Assembly (NCBI RefSeq): GCF_013166595.1
Contig: NZ_JABKKG010000010.1
Location: 1-64,000 of the forward strand
Source: Palleniella intestinalis
GTDB lineage: Bacteria > Bacteroidota > Bacteroidia > Bacteroidales > Bacteroidaceae
Reading direction: 5' to 3'
Length of the DNA: 64,000 nucleotides
The notes beneath the pieces were generated by a model, which was not told the origin of the DNA, searched no databases, and saw only the letters and a program-made list of their open reading frames with translations. Positions 8,562-17,517 of the stretch are shown in pieces. The first letter of the stretch is position 1; each line of letters begins with the position of its first letter. Position numbers and translations under genes: made by a program.

Positions 8562-10061
8562 TTAATTTTTTACGAGTTGAACAACTACTAACCTTCCTCC
8601 TTGGCTTTTGTCAAGAAGAATCTGCCTGCCATCGGTTAACGGTACGAAATCACCAATGGGTACATCTTTCTTATCCGTCACATCACGCATGTCAGGCAGA
8701 CGGCGGTTGATTAATATCCACTGACCATTATGGAAATGGAAATCACCCACAGGACGCTTGTCGTCAGCGCTGGTCTTTTCGTTGGCAGAAACCAAGTTGT
8801 TGGAGTGCCAGCGATAAAGCGTCTGTTTGTCATATATCATCAAGCGATAGTTTTCTGAGATATATTTGCCATGAGACGGTGCGTAATAGAAATTGAGTAT
8901 AGGAAGCTGACCTGTATATTCCTTACTGCAGAACGGACAACGAGGCTTTGTTGTGTTGTCAAACACATACCAATGAGCCTCACAGCCTGGATTTTGACAA
9001 GGCTGCACCAAATCACACGTTTTAACCAAAGCCTCTTCCCACTCAGCTGCACTTGGGCGAGCGGAAGGATTATGAAGACCGTCAATAAAAGCTTTATCAA
9101 AAAGTTTTTTCAGATAAGGTCCGCAAATGCTATAAGGGTATTTGGCCGGGTCGCCTTGTGGCAATTCGGATTTAGCCAATTGATTAGGTTTGACACAATT
9201 TGTCTTGTCCGTAGGATGCTCTATAAACAAAGCCTTGGAGCCATAACGCATATCATCGTCTTTCTGTGGATTGTCAACATCCCACACCTTTCCACCATCC
9301 AATGGGTGACGATTGAGAAGGAATGTATAAATCAATACAGCAAGAGCATGGCGGTCGGTTGTTATCTGTGGCAAGTTCTTTTGTGGGTCTTCTATTTTTA
9401 GAGCCTTGGTGGCAAGAACCTCCGGCGCGATAAATCCCGGAGTACCAACAACTTCCGGAGGAAATTTATGAGGAACAACAAGACCGTCACAGTCAATGAT
9501 ACATGCATTGCCGGTAAATGGGTCAACAAGCACATTGTTATATGACAAATCAGAATGTGCCAATCCTGCGGCATGTAAGCGACGCGTGGCACGTGCTATT
9601 TTCAGGCACATGTGCAAGCGGGACAAGAATGTGCCTTTCTGGTCAGCCGGAACAAACTTGTTCATTAGTTTAGCCGATGCAAACCATTTTCCATTCTTCT
9701 CTTGACCATTCTTTATAAATGGCCAAGATGGGTCAACACCATCAAAGAAGAATTTCTTGTCATAAAAAGGAATTACGATACCTGTCAGTCCCTTCCATTC
9801 CACGATTTTTATTGGCCAAGCAAAGAAAGAGGTCCAATATTGCCCGATAGTATCGTTTGTGAATATTCTGTTTCGGTGAATATTCACAATATCATTGATA
9901 CGTGCCTTATCGTTGGCATTTGTCGGTTTGCGGTAGAACGCTACAACATAGCTCTTGTCAACTGAGAAATAGACATCTTTGACACCACCTTGAGCCTTTA
10001 TTTCATCGTAGAACTCAACTGTTGTGCCATCTGTTGCGGTTAATGTTACCTTATTTGCCAT
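8562..10061 (-). CDS. Divergent Ser/Thr protein kinase of the TerY-P type, with zinc ribbon
   Basis: 499 residues. A kinase-like domain spans about 20-345. The catalytic loop reads HSDLSYNN (169-176, Asp171 replacing the HRD form) and the metal-binding motif is DCDG (190-193) in place of DFG; PGFIAPE follows at 208-214. A four-Cys zinc-ribbon candidate is at C355, C360, C375, C378, then a beta-rich C-terminal domain. Kinases of this kind occur with a PP2C phosphatase and a TerY vWA protein, the trio found here in consecutive genes. No membrane span, so it should be cytosolic. Activity is likely because the key Asp residues are kept, but the glycine-rich loop is not clear. Confidence 0.8.
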   Translation of the reverse strand: MANKVTLTATDGTTVEFYDEIKAQGGVKDVYFSVDKSYVVAFYRKPTNANDKARINDIVNIHRNRIFTNDTIGQYWTSFFAWPIKIVEWKGLTGIVIPFYDKKFFFDGVDPSWPFIKNGQEKNGKWFASAKLMNKFVPADQKGTFLSRLHMCLKIARATRRLHAAGLAHSDLSYNNVLVDPFTGNACIIDCDGLVVPHKFPPEVVGTPGFIAPEVLATKALKIEDPQKNLPQITTDRHALAVLIYTFLLNRHPLDGGKVWDVDNPQKDDDMRYGSKALFIEHPTDKTNCVKPNQLAKSELPQGDPAKYPYSICGPYLKKLFDKAFIDGLHNPSARPSAAEWEEALVKTCDLVQPCQNPGCEAHWYVFDNTTKPRCPFCSKEYTGQLPILNFYYAPSHGKYISENYRLMIYDKQTLYRWHSNNLVSANEKTSADDKRPVGDFHFHNGQWILINRRLPDMRDVTDKKDVPIGDFVPLTDGRQILLDKSQGGRLVVVQLVKN

Positions 10062-10064
10062 GAC

Positions 10065-11693
10065 TTACTCTTTTGGAGATTGACTATTGTCTTCTATGAT
10101 TGTATTTGAACTTTCAGGATGGCTTTCATTTGTCCCATCAGCACAGCTTTCTTTTTCAGTGCATTCTGTTTTTTCTGCAATCACATCTGATTCTGCATCT
10201 GCTGTTTGAGGTACAGTTTGCACTTCTTCGCCTTCATATAGTATGGCGATTGTGCGGTCGTCATGATTGCCGGGTGACCAGAAATCAAGCCATGCAAGCA
10301 ATTGGTCTTTAGATGCTTCATTATCGTCCGTCAATTCAACGCCATTCTCTTTTAGGTCATTCCAAAGCGCATCCCATTTGTCCGGATTATTGAGATTGGC
10401 ATCTGTCTCAAATTTCGGGTCGCTGACACCATCCGACATAAGGAACAAAGCTGTAAAATCATCAACAATTCTAAATCGCAGACGTTGGTAAAGCGATGTT
10501 GCATCTTTGAATATTTCTGACATAGTAAGGAATCGTGTTTGTCCTGCATATTCACCTTCATCCGGTACACCAAGTACCTCGGCAGTGTGTGCTTGTCTGT
10601 TGTACAAACATATTGCTCCATCACCTACCCAGAATGTAGCAACAAACCAGCCAAATTCAAACTTTTTGCAAATGGCCAATAACAATGTCGTGGCATATTG
10701 TTTGACAGGTATGCCTCTTTGTGCGGCTTCTCCATTGATGCTCTTGTTTGCTTTGAATGCAGCAGTTCCGACTATTTTGTAGATGTAGTCACCAACAGCC
10801 TTACGAGCGTCACTTTCGCTTTCTGTTTTGTGTTCATTGTATCGCTTGACTGCATCTTCAAACTCTTTGCTGTTAGACAATTCAACCTTGCAATGGTTGG
10901 TTGCTTCTTCACATGCTATGCGTGAACCCTCGCGGGAATATTTTGCCGAACCTGCACCGTCTGCTACAGCCATGATGTACCAACCATTGTCCATATGGCT
11001 CATTTTGAAATGGTCGTCACGTGGCTTTCCTTCCTGGGCATGGCTTCGCCCACGCTTGCTTGCTGCAACAATATCTTTCTGCATAGTACCATCTGACAAT
11101 GCTTCTACTTTTACATATTCTGCTTGAACATCATCTTTCTTGTATTTCGGTTCAGGCATATTGTCCCAATCGACAGGTAATTCACGCCATAGTTTTCTTG
11201 GGTCTTGGTTGATGATGAATTGAACTTTCCGTTCTAAAGTCGGATGCGTGGTTGGCATTTCAATTCCTGAGAAATGATATTTGAGTGTAAGTTCGAATGT
11301 TGATTGGGCTATTGCTCCCTCTTTACGGAAATGCTCAAGTGAAGGTGTCCCTGTAATAGCAAATGACTTTTTATCAGGAGTAATCATCAGCCGGAGTCCG
11401 TGCATATACGGCTCTAATCCAATCACTTCATCAATAATGATTTCCATTCCCGGCAATAAAGCGGATGCAACCTTAGGCATCTCAACCGTTTGAGCGTATG
11501 TTTGGTTCTCTTTTGCATTAGGCATGTTGAGGTTCCAAACAATTTCGTTTTCAGCCGCCTTTATTTTATCCATAAGATAGTCGTTGTATTGTCCCCATAG
11601 TTTATCTGCGATGAAGCGGAGAAAGCTTTCTGCCTTTTCTTCACTCACATCCCCAACAATGGTTTGTATGATTTTATCAATATTCATAATCAT
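10065..11693 (-). CDS. PP2C-family Ser/Thr phosphatase (TerY-P type)
   Basis: About 542 residues. The start at 11693 overlaps the TAA of the upstream vWA gene by one base (TAATG), a coupling arrangement; another ATG two codons on (11687) is also possible, and an upstream start at 11771 would run far into the neighbour. PP2C metal-site motifs are present: VADGAGSAKYSREGS and MSDGVSDP. An N-terminal extension of about 190 residues precedes them and a low-complexity acidic tail ends the protein. It should remove phosphates placed by the kinase encoded 3 bases downstream. Part of the kinase/phosphatase/vWA trio. Confidence 0.85.
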   Translation of the reverse strand: MIMNIDKIIQTIVGDVSEEKAESFLRFIADKLWGQYNDYLMDKIKAAENEIVWNLNMPNAKENQTYAQTVEMPKVASALLPGMEIIIDEVIGLEPYMHGLRLMITPDKKSFAITGTPSLEHFRKEGAIAQSTFELTLKYHFSGIEMPTTHPTLERKVQFIINQDPRKLWRELPVDWDNMPEPKYKKDDVQAEYVKVEALSDGTMQKDIVAASKRGRSHAQEGKPRDDHFKMSHMDNGWYIMAVADGAGSAKYSREGSRIACEEATNHCKVELSNSKEFEDAVKRYNEHKTESESDARKAVGDYIYKIVGTAAFKANKSINGEAAQRGIPVKQYATTLLLAICKKFEFGWFVATFWVGDGAICLYNRQAHTAEVLGVPDEGEYAGQTRFLTMSEIFKDATSLYQRLRFRIVDDFTALFLMSDGVSDPKFETDANLNNPDKWDALWNDLKENGVELTDDNEASKDQLLAWLDFWSPGNHDDRTIAILYEGEEVQTVPQTADAESDVIAEKTECTEKESCADGTNESHPESSNTIIEDNSQSPKE

Positions 11694-12739
11694 TAGCCTC
11701 TTCCTCTTGTAATATCCATACCTCCTTCTGGCATTTCTCCCAAAGAGCCTTCCATGCCACACCATGGACAAGCATTGGTATGGCCGTCAGAGCACATGAC
11801 GTTACCACACTCACATATCACGACGCCAAATTGGTTTCCACAACATGGGCAGGTTGGTACACCTCGCAAAGACATCGTATTGATGTTACGGTTTGATTTG
11901 CCATCGCATAGCTCATTATATGCTGCTTCATCGATGGGATAAGCCCCAATGAGCTTGAAGCTTGTTGTTTCCATGTCTATATTGTCAAGACTTTCTATTG
12001 TAGAGAGCTTCTTGGCATACTTGATAAGGTATTGTTTCTTGGTATTCGAGCACTTTCCAAGCAAGACAGCAAAGTTCTCGTCAACAACGCATGGTTTGTT
12101 GGTATCAACCTTTTCCAGACTGATTCCATTCGTCGTAGCGAGTTGCACATCATCATCTCCGGCATCAGTTACAGAAACGCTTGTTGCTTTGATTGAAGCC
12201 GTTATCCATTTGAAGAATGATTTAAATGACATCTCATCTGTATTATTCAGGCGCAATACGTTGTCGGAAATCCGGCCAAGCATCTGCGTGTTGACATTGT
12301 CTCCTATGGAAATAGCCACAAGATTAGCCTTACGGCGATATCTGTTGTTCCATCGTGCAAAGGCTGATGTTGGGTCATCCGTAGGAGTTCCGTCGGTAAA
12401 GAGGAAGATGATAGGTTTCCAATCGCCCTTCTGCTCAGTTGTAGTCTTTACTAACGATTTGTCCATGTCGTCCATAAGATAATCAAGTGCTGCACCTAAC
12501 GATGTGCCTCCTCCAATTGGGAAGATTGGAGGATAGAACTTATACAGCTCTGTCAATGGTTGCAGTGTCTTGGCTTTACCGGCAAATGCTATAATGGAGA
12601 TAAATGCAGTTTCGAGAGCATAAGGGTCGGTGCGCAGTTCTTGCACAATCATTCTCATACCATCTTGAACCTGCTGGATAGGTTCGCCTACCATTGACTC
12701 TGATACGTCAATGAGGAAATATATAGGTAATCGTCTCAT
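11693..12739 (-). CDS. TerY-like vWA protein with C-terminal zinc-binding region
   Basis: 348 residues. The vWA domain (about 1-185) begins at once with the metal site DVSES (11-15), then a GGTSLGAAL segment and FTDGTPTDD. A C-terminal cluster of eight cysteines (297, 299, 300, 309, 311, 316, 324, 327) suggests one or two zinc ribbons. vWA domains of this type bind partner proteins through a divalent metal. This is the vWA member that sits next to the PP2C and kinase genes, as in TerY-P modules. The two shorter vWA genes upstream share its N-terminus but lack the zinc region. Confidence 0.85.
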   Translation of the reverse strand: MRRLPIYFLIDVSESMVGEPIQQVQDGMRMIVQELRTDPYALETAFISIIAFAGKAKTLQPLTELYKFYPPIFPIGGGTSLGAALDYLMDDMDKSLVKTTTEQKGDWKPIIFLFTDGTPTDDPTSAFARWNNRYRRKANLVAISIGDNVNTQMLGRISDNVLRLNNTDEMSFKSFFKWITASIKATSVSVTDAGDDDVQLATTNGISLEKVDTNKPCVVDENFAVLLGKCSNTKKQYLIKYAKKLSTIESLDNIDMETTSFKLIGAYPIDEAAYNELCDGKSNRNINTMSLRGVPTCPCCGNQFGVVICECGNVMCSDGHTNACPWCGMEGSLGEMPEGGMDITRGRG

Positions 12740-12760
12740 AATATATTTTTGTTGTTATAG

Positions 12761-13426
12761 TTATTGGTTTACAGGCCTGTATTCCGGTATTAAACTGCCT
12801 GGACTTAAATGAACGCGGCCTGGACCGGTAATTTTCAACATACTTAGTCCTTCTCCCCCAAACACGTTCTTCAATGACCAAGCAGAAGAAAGCTGGCTCT
12901 CTGAGATTCCTTGAAGAGCGATGACATGATTTTCATCCACTTCAATGGTTTCACCATATCCCAGTTCTTTAGTTATCGGTTGACCTTTGCAATCAAGAAA
13001 GATTGTTGAATTACCGGAAATCTTTTGCAGGAAGACTCCCATACCACCGAGTATTCCTGCAATAGATATTTTCGTGGAGACATGTACAGAGTTGTTGGAG
13101 GCTACATATACACCTTTGTTGCAGATAAGAGTTTCGTTTTGGATTTTTATGGGATGAAGACCGCATGAACTGCCAAACACAATTTTCTTGGGAGATTGTG
13201 TTCTGTTGGAATAGCGCATCAAGAATATAGACTCACCGGACAACTTTGCTCCAATCAAATTGCCAAGGGCTCCTAATGTACCGGCTCCTCCACCATTCAT
13301 CATGACTTCTTTTTCTATACCATTTTCAAGATAAATCAAAGCACCTTTTTGAGCATAAAAGTCCTCACCGGAGAGAAGTTCGACCTCCAAGTGCTGAATA
13401 AAATTACCTACTAACTTGACATTCAT
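12761..13426 (-). CDS. AIM24 family protein
   Basis: 221 residues, beta-rich, no signal or membrane span. It has the AIM24 pattern: an early VELLSGEDFYAQKGALIY segment, a glycine-rich MMNGGGAGTLGALGN stretch, FLMRYSN, and repeated short strands up to LSPGSLIP. AIM24-like proteins form jelly-roll-like trimers and are often encoded beside TerD and vWA genes; their molecular role is not settled. It lies between two vWA genes with gaps of 5 and 21 bases, so it belongs to the operon. Confidence 0.75.
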   Translation of the reverse strand: MNVKLVGNFIQHLEVELLSGEDFYAQKGALIYLENGIEKEVMMNGGGAGTLGALGNLIGAKLSGESIFLMRYSNRTQSPKKIVFGSSCGLHPIKIQNETLICNKGVYVASNNSVHVSTKISIAGILGGMGVFLQKISGNSTIFLDCKGQPITKELGYGETIEVDENHVIALQGISESQLSSAWSLKNVFGGEGLSMLKITGPGRVHLSPGSLIPEYRPVNQ

Positions 13427-13431
13427 ACTTC

Positions 13432-14073
13432 TCAGATAACAATGTTTATTTCTGCCGGTGGTGCAGGAAGCTCAACTTGGTCAGTGACGCCCATAGTTCG
13501 TCCACCTTGTCGTACATTAATTGTTACCCACTGGAAGAATTTCTTGAATGTGTTGCTATCCATTGTGTCAAGGGTGAACACATTATCGGTGAGTTTCTTC
13601 AATGGCTCTGTCTTTGCTTTAGGTCCGGCTGCGCAGGCAACAATATTGGTAAATTGATGACGCTTAACCTTTAGGATGGCTTCATCGTATGCTTGTATGT
13701 CAGAAGGTTTGCCGTCTGTAAGGATAAAGAGGAGTGGCATCCAATCACCTTTCTGCTCACGAGAACCGATGTTCACTTCTGCATCATATCGCTGACACAT
13801 AAGGTCTAAGGCTGCGCCCAAAAACGTAGCACCGGAATCAGGAACTTGTATATCCGGTATCTGCAAGTTTTCCAAATCCGTAAGCGGAAGTGTTTGCTTG
13901 ACATTACTGTTGAATGTTATAATACTTATACACACCGTCTCCAATGCGTATGGGTCAAGGCGTAGCGATGCTATCATATCAGATAATCCGACCTTAACGC
14001 TTTCAATCGGCTCTCCCTTCATTGAGCCGCTTGTGTCTATCAGGATATATACCGGTAGTCTTCTGTTCATCAT
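13432..14073 (-). CDS. Short vWA protein (TerY-N type)
   Basis: 213 residues, a single vWA domain. Metal site DTSGS at 13-17, a SGATFLGAAL segment and TDGKPSD follow. It starts with two Met codons (14073 or 14070). It ends in EINIVI after a Pro-rich bend, nearly the same tail as the next vWA protein upstream (EVNIVV), so the tail may be a conserved docking peptide. Soluble, cytosolic. It is a paralogue of the vWA proteins at 11693-12739 and 14141-14779. Confidence 0.85.
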   Translation of the reverse strand: MMNRRLPVYILIDTSGSMKGEPIESVKVGLSDMIASLRLDPYALETVCISIITFNSNVKQTLPLTDLENLQIPDIQVPDSGATFLGAALDLMCQRYDAEVNIGSREQKGDWMPLLFILTDGKPSDIQAYDEAILKVKRHQFTNIVACAAGPKAKTEPLKKLTDNVFTLDTMDSNTFKKFFQWVTINVRQGGRTMGVTDQVELPAPPAEINIVI

Positions 14074-14140
14074 TTTTTAGAATTAATGCCCGAAAGACTA
14101 TCCTTGTACAATGTCAGGTGGCTTCCGGGCATGGTTTGGC

Positions 14141-14779
14141 TTATACTACGATGTTCACCTCAGGAGGTGGAGGTGGCAACTCGCTCATTGTGGTGGTTTC
14201 GGCTGCTGTTTCTTCTACAGATTTGCTGCTTGTGCTGATACTTGCAGATACCCACTTGAAGAATGCCTTGATTGTTGCACTGTCAGCTGTGTCGAGTTGG
14301 ACTACATTTTCTGTGATTTGTTTCAGTGTATCTGTGCTTGCTCCTTGCCCGGCTGCACAGGCTACTACCATGCCACACTTGCGTTTCTTAAACTCTGCGA
14401 GCCCTTTGCTGATATCATCAGTTGGTACTCCATCGGTCATGATGAAAATCAGTGGACGCCAGTCACCCTTGACCTCAGTTGTGGTCTTTGTGATTTCGCT
14501 ATCAATCTTTTGTGACAAAAGCTCAAGAGCACCTCCAAGAACGGTACAACCGCTTGCATCGATATTTGGTTGCTTGAAAGCAGCCAGCTCCGTTAGAGGA
14601 GTAATCTGCTGAGCTGACGAGTTGAAAGTGATGATACTGATATATGCAGTTTCGAGTGCATAAGGGTCGCTGCGCAATGTGGAGACAAGTGTCTGGACAC
14701 CATTCTTCACAGCCTCGATAGGCTCGCCATACATGGAGCCGCTGGTATCAAGGAGCAGATAAACAGGAAGTCTTCTCAT
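14141..14779 (-). CDS. Short vWA protein (TerY-N type)
   Basis: 212 residues, one vWA domain. Metal site DTSGS at 11-15, then GCTVLGGAL and MTDGVPTDD. The last residues, PPPPEVNIVV, match the tail of the vWA protein at 13432-14073. It follows the TerD gene with an 11-base gap and is separated from the next vWA by 67 bases. Two nearly identical short vWA proteins plus a long one with zinc ribbons suggest a duplicated scaffold set. Confidence 0.85.
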   Translation of the reverse strand: MRRLPVYLLLDTSGSMYGEPIEAVKNGVQTLVSTLRSDPYALETAYISIITFNSSAQQITPLTELAAFKQPNIDASGCTVLGGALELLSQKIDSEITKTTTEVKGDWRPLIFIMTDGVPTDDISKGLAEFKKRKCGMVVACAAGQGASTDTLKQITENVVQLDTADSATIKAFFKWVSASISTSSKSVEETAAETTTMSELPPPPPEVNIVV

Positions 14780-14790
14780 ATTGTTTGGTT

Positions 14791-15462
14791 TTATTTTGAA
14801 TAATCCTTCATTACTCTTGCTATTGTCTGGACTATATTTCTATCCTCGAAGGCATCGCCAATAGCTGCGAATTTCCATTCACCATTGCGACGGTAGAGCT
14901 TACCCATAATCAAGGCGCGCATTCCACGGCAATTGTCTTTGGTAGCCACATCATATTGTGCGAAGACTGAGTTTACCTTTGTTGCAGTGCCTTCATACAT
15001 TCTGATTGATGCGTAAGGGATTTCAGAGAAGTCTCCGCTAAACTCATTATTATTGTAAATGTTGAGGAAGAACACAATGGAGTTAGTTTGTGCACTTACT
15101 CTGTTTAAATCCACTGTGATAATCTCATTGTCCAATCCATCATCACCATTTTGGTCGCCCTGCGTGTCATCACCTGTGTGATGTAGAGCGCGGTCGATAG
15201 AATCAACTTTTCCGTTGGGAAGTCCTATATTTCTATCACCAAAACGATAGAGTGGAGAATAAATGTGGTCTATTGGTTTGCCTTCTGCATCGAACATCAA
15301 GCAACTCAAGTCCAAATCGACATCCACAACAGAACTGCTGAGTCCAAAGAATGTCTTTTTGACTATTGCTCCCCAGTTGCAACCCACACAGAAGTTTGTC
15401 AGCTTTGCACCGGTCTCTTTTTCGAGATTGATGCGCTGTCCTTTTTCCAGTCTTATAGCCAT
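14791..15462 (-). CDS. TerD domain protein
   Basis: 223 residues. TerD fold throughout: the opening LEKGQRINL, the acidic VDVDLDLSCLMFD loop, GDDTQGD, ITVDLNRV, the YASIRMY strand, and the closing KLYRRNGEWKFAAIGDA. TerD domains bind calcium through acidic loops. It is the most divergent of the three TerD copies here, with an insert around residues 22-45 and without the YDLDEDFS stretch of the others. Fourth gene of the operon that starts at 17359. Confidence 0.88.
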   Translation of the reverse strand: MAIRLEKGQRINLEKETGAKLTNFCVGCNWGAIVKKTFFGLSSSVVDVDLDLSCLMFDAEGKPIDHIYSPLYRFGDRNIGLPNGKVDSIDRALHHTGDDTQGDQNGDDGLDNEIITVDLNRVSAQTNSIVFFLNIYNNNEFSGDFSEIPYASIRMYEGTATKVNSVFAQYDVATKDNCRGMRALIMGKLYRRNGEWKFAAIGDAFEDRNIVQTIARVMKDYSK

Positions 15463-15482
15463 AATATTTTGTTTTATAGTTA

Positions 15483-16121
15483 TTAGTCTTTACTGCCGGG
15501 GCTGTAATTGAAGCCCCAGCCATATTTCCTGTCACAGTCGCTGTGCCCATCATGGAATGTGACAAGCTTTTTCACAGTAATGGAGTTATCGCCTCCAAAA
15601 TCAAGTTCGGCAATGGCACAGAATTTCTTTGAACTTGTTTGTTGATCCATTTCTACTACAACATCCTCGCTGCCGGGTACTTTCACTTTGACAACTGCGT
15701 TTGTATCAGACCATTTTGCGACACCTTCATAAATGAAAGTGTATACAATGATGCGTTTAATGTCATTAACGCCTATGGAGTTGACAAGAATTGTTTCACC
15801 GGAAGAACTGCCACCACCTCTATCGTCTCCCTGATGCCAGATGTAGGGTGCTTTGTCGTAGCATCCTTGCCGTGTTACATGATGACGGTCGCCACCTCGG
15901 CCATGCGAGAACTGCAAACCATCTATCAAATTCTTCTGTCCGTTGCGCAACTCGTAGAAACAGCCGAGGTCAAGGTCAACAGAATTGCCGAATAAGCTTT
16001 TGAAGAAACCACCCTTATTCCAATCAAGATTGATGACAATCTCACCTGTCACGGGTTTTCCTTCTCGCTTTTCGAGATTGATATGGTGGGTATCTCCACT
16101 TTTTTCAAGAACAATAGCCAT
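15483..16121 (-). CDS. TerA-like protein (TerD superfamily)
   Basis: 212 residues. The order of motifs fits TerA: LDWNKGG, SVDLDLGCFYEL, a PYIWHQGDDRGGG loop, GETILVN, IIVYTFIYEGVAKW, and a C-terminal YGWGFNY. TerA is usually longer (about 380 residues) in enterobacteria because of an extra domain; this is the single-domain form. Soluble and acidic-loop rich, so calcium binding is expected. It lies between TerD genes with gaps of 2 and 20 bases. Confidence 0.8.
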   Translation of the reverse strand: MAIVLEKSGDTHHINLEKREGKPVTGEIVINLDWNKGGFFKSLFGNSVDLDLGCFYELRNGQKNLIDGLQFSHGRGGDRHHVTRQGCYDKAPYIWHQGDDRGGGSSSGETILVNSIGVNDIKRIIVYTFIYEGVAKWSDTNAVVKVKVPGSEDVVVEMDQQTSSKKFCAIAELDFGGDNSITVKKLVTFHDGHSDCDRKYGWGFNYSPGSKD

Positions 16122-16123
16122 AG

Positions 16124-16792
16124 CTACATAAATTTAGATGCATACTTTCTGCATATAGGTTCCAATCCATCTGTATGGGCTTCACCGACAGCTTGAAATT
16201 TCCATTCTGTTCCCCTACGATACAGACGTCCAAACTCAACTCCTTTATCTGTAGAGAAATCCTCATCAAGATCGTAACGGCAGATTATATCACCGACCAC
16301 TGCATTCTTAATTTGGATGTAAGCATCACGCACCTGACCGAAATTATAGCGTTGGCGAGTGTCGTTAGCGTCATTAGGATTCCAATAGATGCTTACAGTG
16401 AAAAGTATCTCTTTGACAGAAGGAGATGTCTTTGTCAGGTCAACATCAATTTCCTCGTTGCCTTCACCTGTATTGTCATCGTCATCGCCCAAGTCATCAA
16501 CAGAGCCAAGCACACTCTTGTCAAGTGATATAGGCCGGTATACAGGATTCCCGTCCTGGTCAAACATAGGCTTCCCATTATTATCTAACGCTTGAGTTTT
16601 ATTAGGCGAGCCATAGAACACAAAGTCATACTCGTTTTCTATCATCCCACTGTTGCCAAGCAAGAATGTGGATGCGTCAAGGTCATAGGGAGGATTTGCA
16701 TTAGGATTGACCTTCCATCCCATTTCGACCTTCAAACGAGTAAGGCCGTTGCCTATGGCTACACGTTGTCCTTTTACAAGATTTATGGCCAT
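16124..16792 (-). CDS. TerD domain protein
   Basis: 222 residues. It starts with NLVKGQRV and shows PYDLDASTFLL, NEEIDVDLTK, FGQVRDAYIQI, CRYDLDEDFS, GVEFGRLYRRGTEWKFQAVG in TerD order. Compared with the 186-residue copy downstream of the promoter it has about 35 extra residues, mostly an acidic and Pro-containing insert around 70-110. The Asp-rich loops for Ca2+ binding are kept. Second gene of the operon, 6 bases after the first. Confidence 0.9.
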   Translation of the reverse strand: MAINLVKGQRVAIGNGLTRLKVEMGWKVNPNANPPYDLDASTFLLGNSGMIENEYDFVFYGSPNKTQALDNNGKPMFDQDGNPVYRPISLDKSVLGSVDDLGDDDDNTGEGNEEIDVDLTKTSPSVKEILFTVSIYWNPNDANDTRQRYNFGQVRDAYIQIKNAVVGDIICRYDLDEDFSTDKGVEFGRLYRRGTEWKFQAVGEAHTDGLEPICRKYASKFM

Positions 16793-16798
16793 AACCTT

Positions 16799-17359
16799 TT
16801 ATGCGTATTTGTTGACCAACAGTTGCAATCCGCCCTTGTTGCCTATGCCCATAGCCTCGAATTTCCATTCTCCGCAACGACGATACAGACGGCCGAATTC
16901 TACGGCTGTCTCTACTGAAAAATCCTCATCAAGGTCATAGCGTGCAATTTCCGAATTTGTCTTGGCATCGTAGATACGGATGTACGAATTGCGTACCTGG
17001 CCGAAGTTCTGTCTGCGTTCTTCTGCCTTGTAAATTGTTGCAGTGAATACGATTTCCTGAATCTTGGAGTCTACTTTTGTCAGGTCCACATTTATGGTTT
17101 CGTCATCACCGCCGTCACTATTTCCACCAGTCAAATCGTCGCCTGTGGATTCCACAGAACCATCAGGAGACTTTTGGTTATTGTAGAATACAAAATACTC
17201 ATCTGCTGGTATTTTGCCATTTTCGCCGAGCATAAATGCTGATGCATCCAAGTCGAAATCATAACCTGTCCCTTCATTTGGGTCCCAGCCGAGACCTACC
17301 CCTACCAGCGTGAGGCCTTTGTCCATGCTGATTCTTTGTCCTTTCTCAAGATTAATCAT
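16799..17359 (-). CDS. TerD domain protein, canonical length
   Basis: 186 residues, close to the usual TerD/TerE/TerZ length of about 190. Motifs: NLEKGQRISM, GYDFDLDASAFML, DETINVDLTKV, FGQVRNSYIRIYD, ARYDLDEDFSVE and VEFGRLYRRCGEWKFEAMG. The DFDLDAS and DLDED acidic runs are the calcium sites of the family. First gene of the Ter-type operon, with a Bacteroidota -7 box 37 bases upstream. TerD proteins are tied to tellurite, phage and stress phenotypes; which applies here cannot be read. Confidence 0.92.
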   Translation of the reverse strand: MINLEKGQRISMDKGLTLVGVGLGWDPNEGTGYDFDLDASAFMLGENGKIPADEYFVFYNNQKSPDGSVESTGDDLTGGNSDGGDDETINVDLTKVDSKIQEIVFTATIYKAEERRQNFGQVRNSYIRIYDAKTNSEIARYDLDEDFSVETAVEFGRLYRRCGEWKFEAMGIGNKGGLQLLVNKYA

Positions 17360-17395
17360 AGTTGTTGACTTTTATATGTTGGATTTGTTTATGAT

Positions 17396-17404
17396 GCAAA
17401 ATTA
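17396..17404 (-). promoter_or_regulatory. Bacteroidota-type -7 box for the Ter operon
   Basis: Minus strand reads TAATTTTGC, an exact TAnnTTTGC. The start codon at 17359 lies 36 bases on, leaving a leader of about 30 bases. The expected -33 TTTG is not evident. This would drive 17359 down to 8021. Confidence 0.5.
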
Positions 17405-17517
17405 TATAATATTTTTGACAGTACTTGTTCTTTAGAAATGTTGCAATGCTTGACAGCTTTTTTGTGTGTATGCTGATTGCAACCTTTGAACCTTTTTTCG
17501 TTGGAAAGACCAACACT

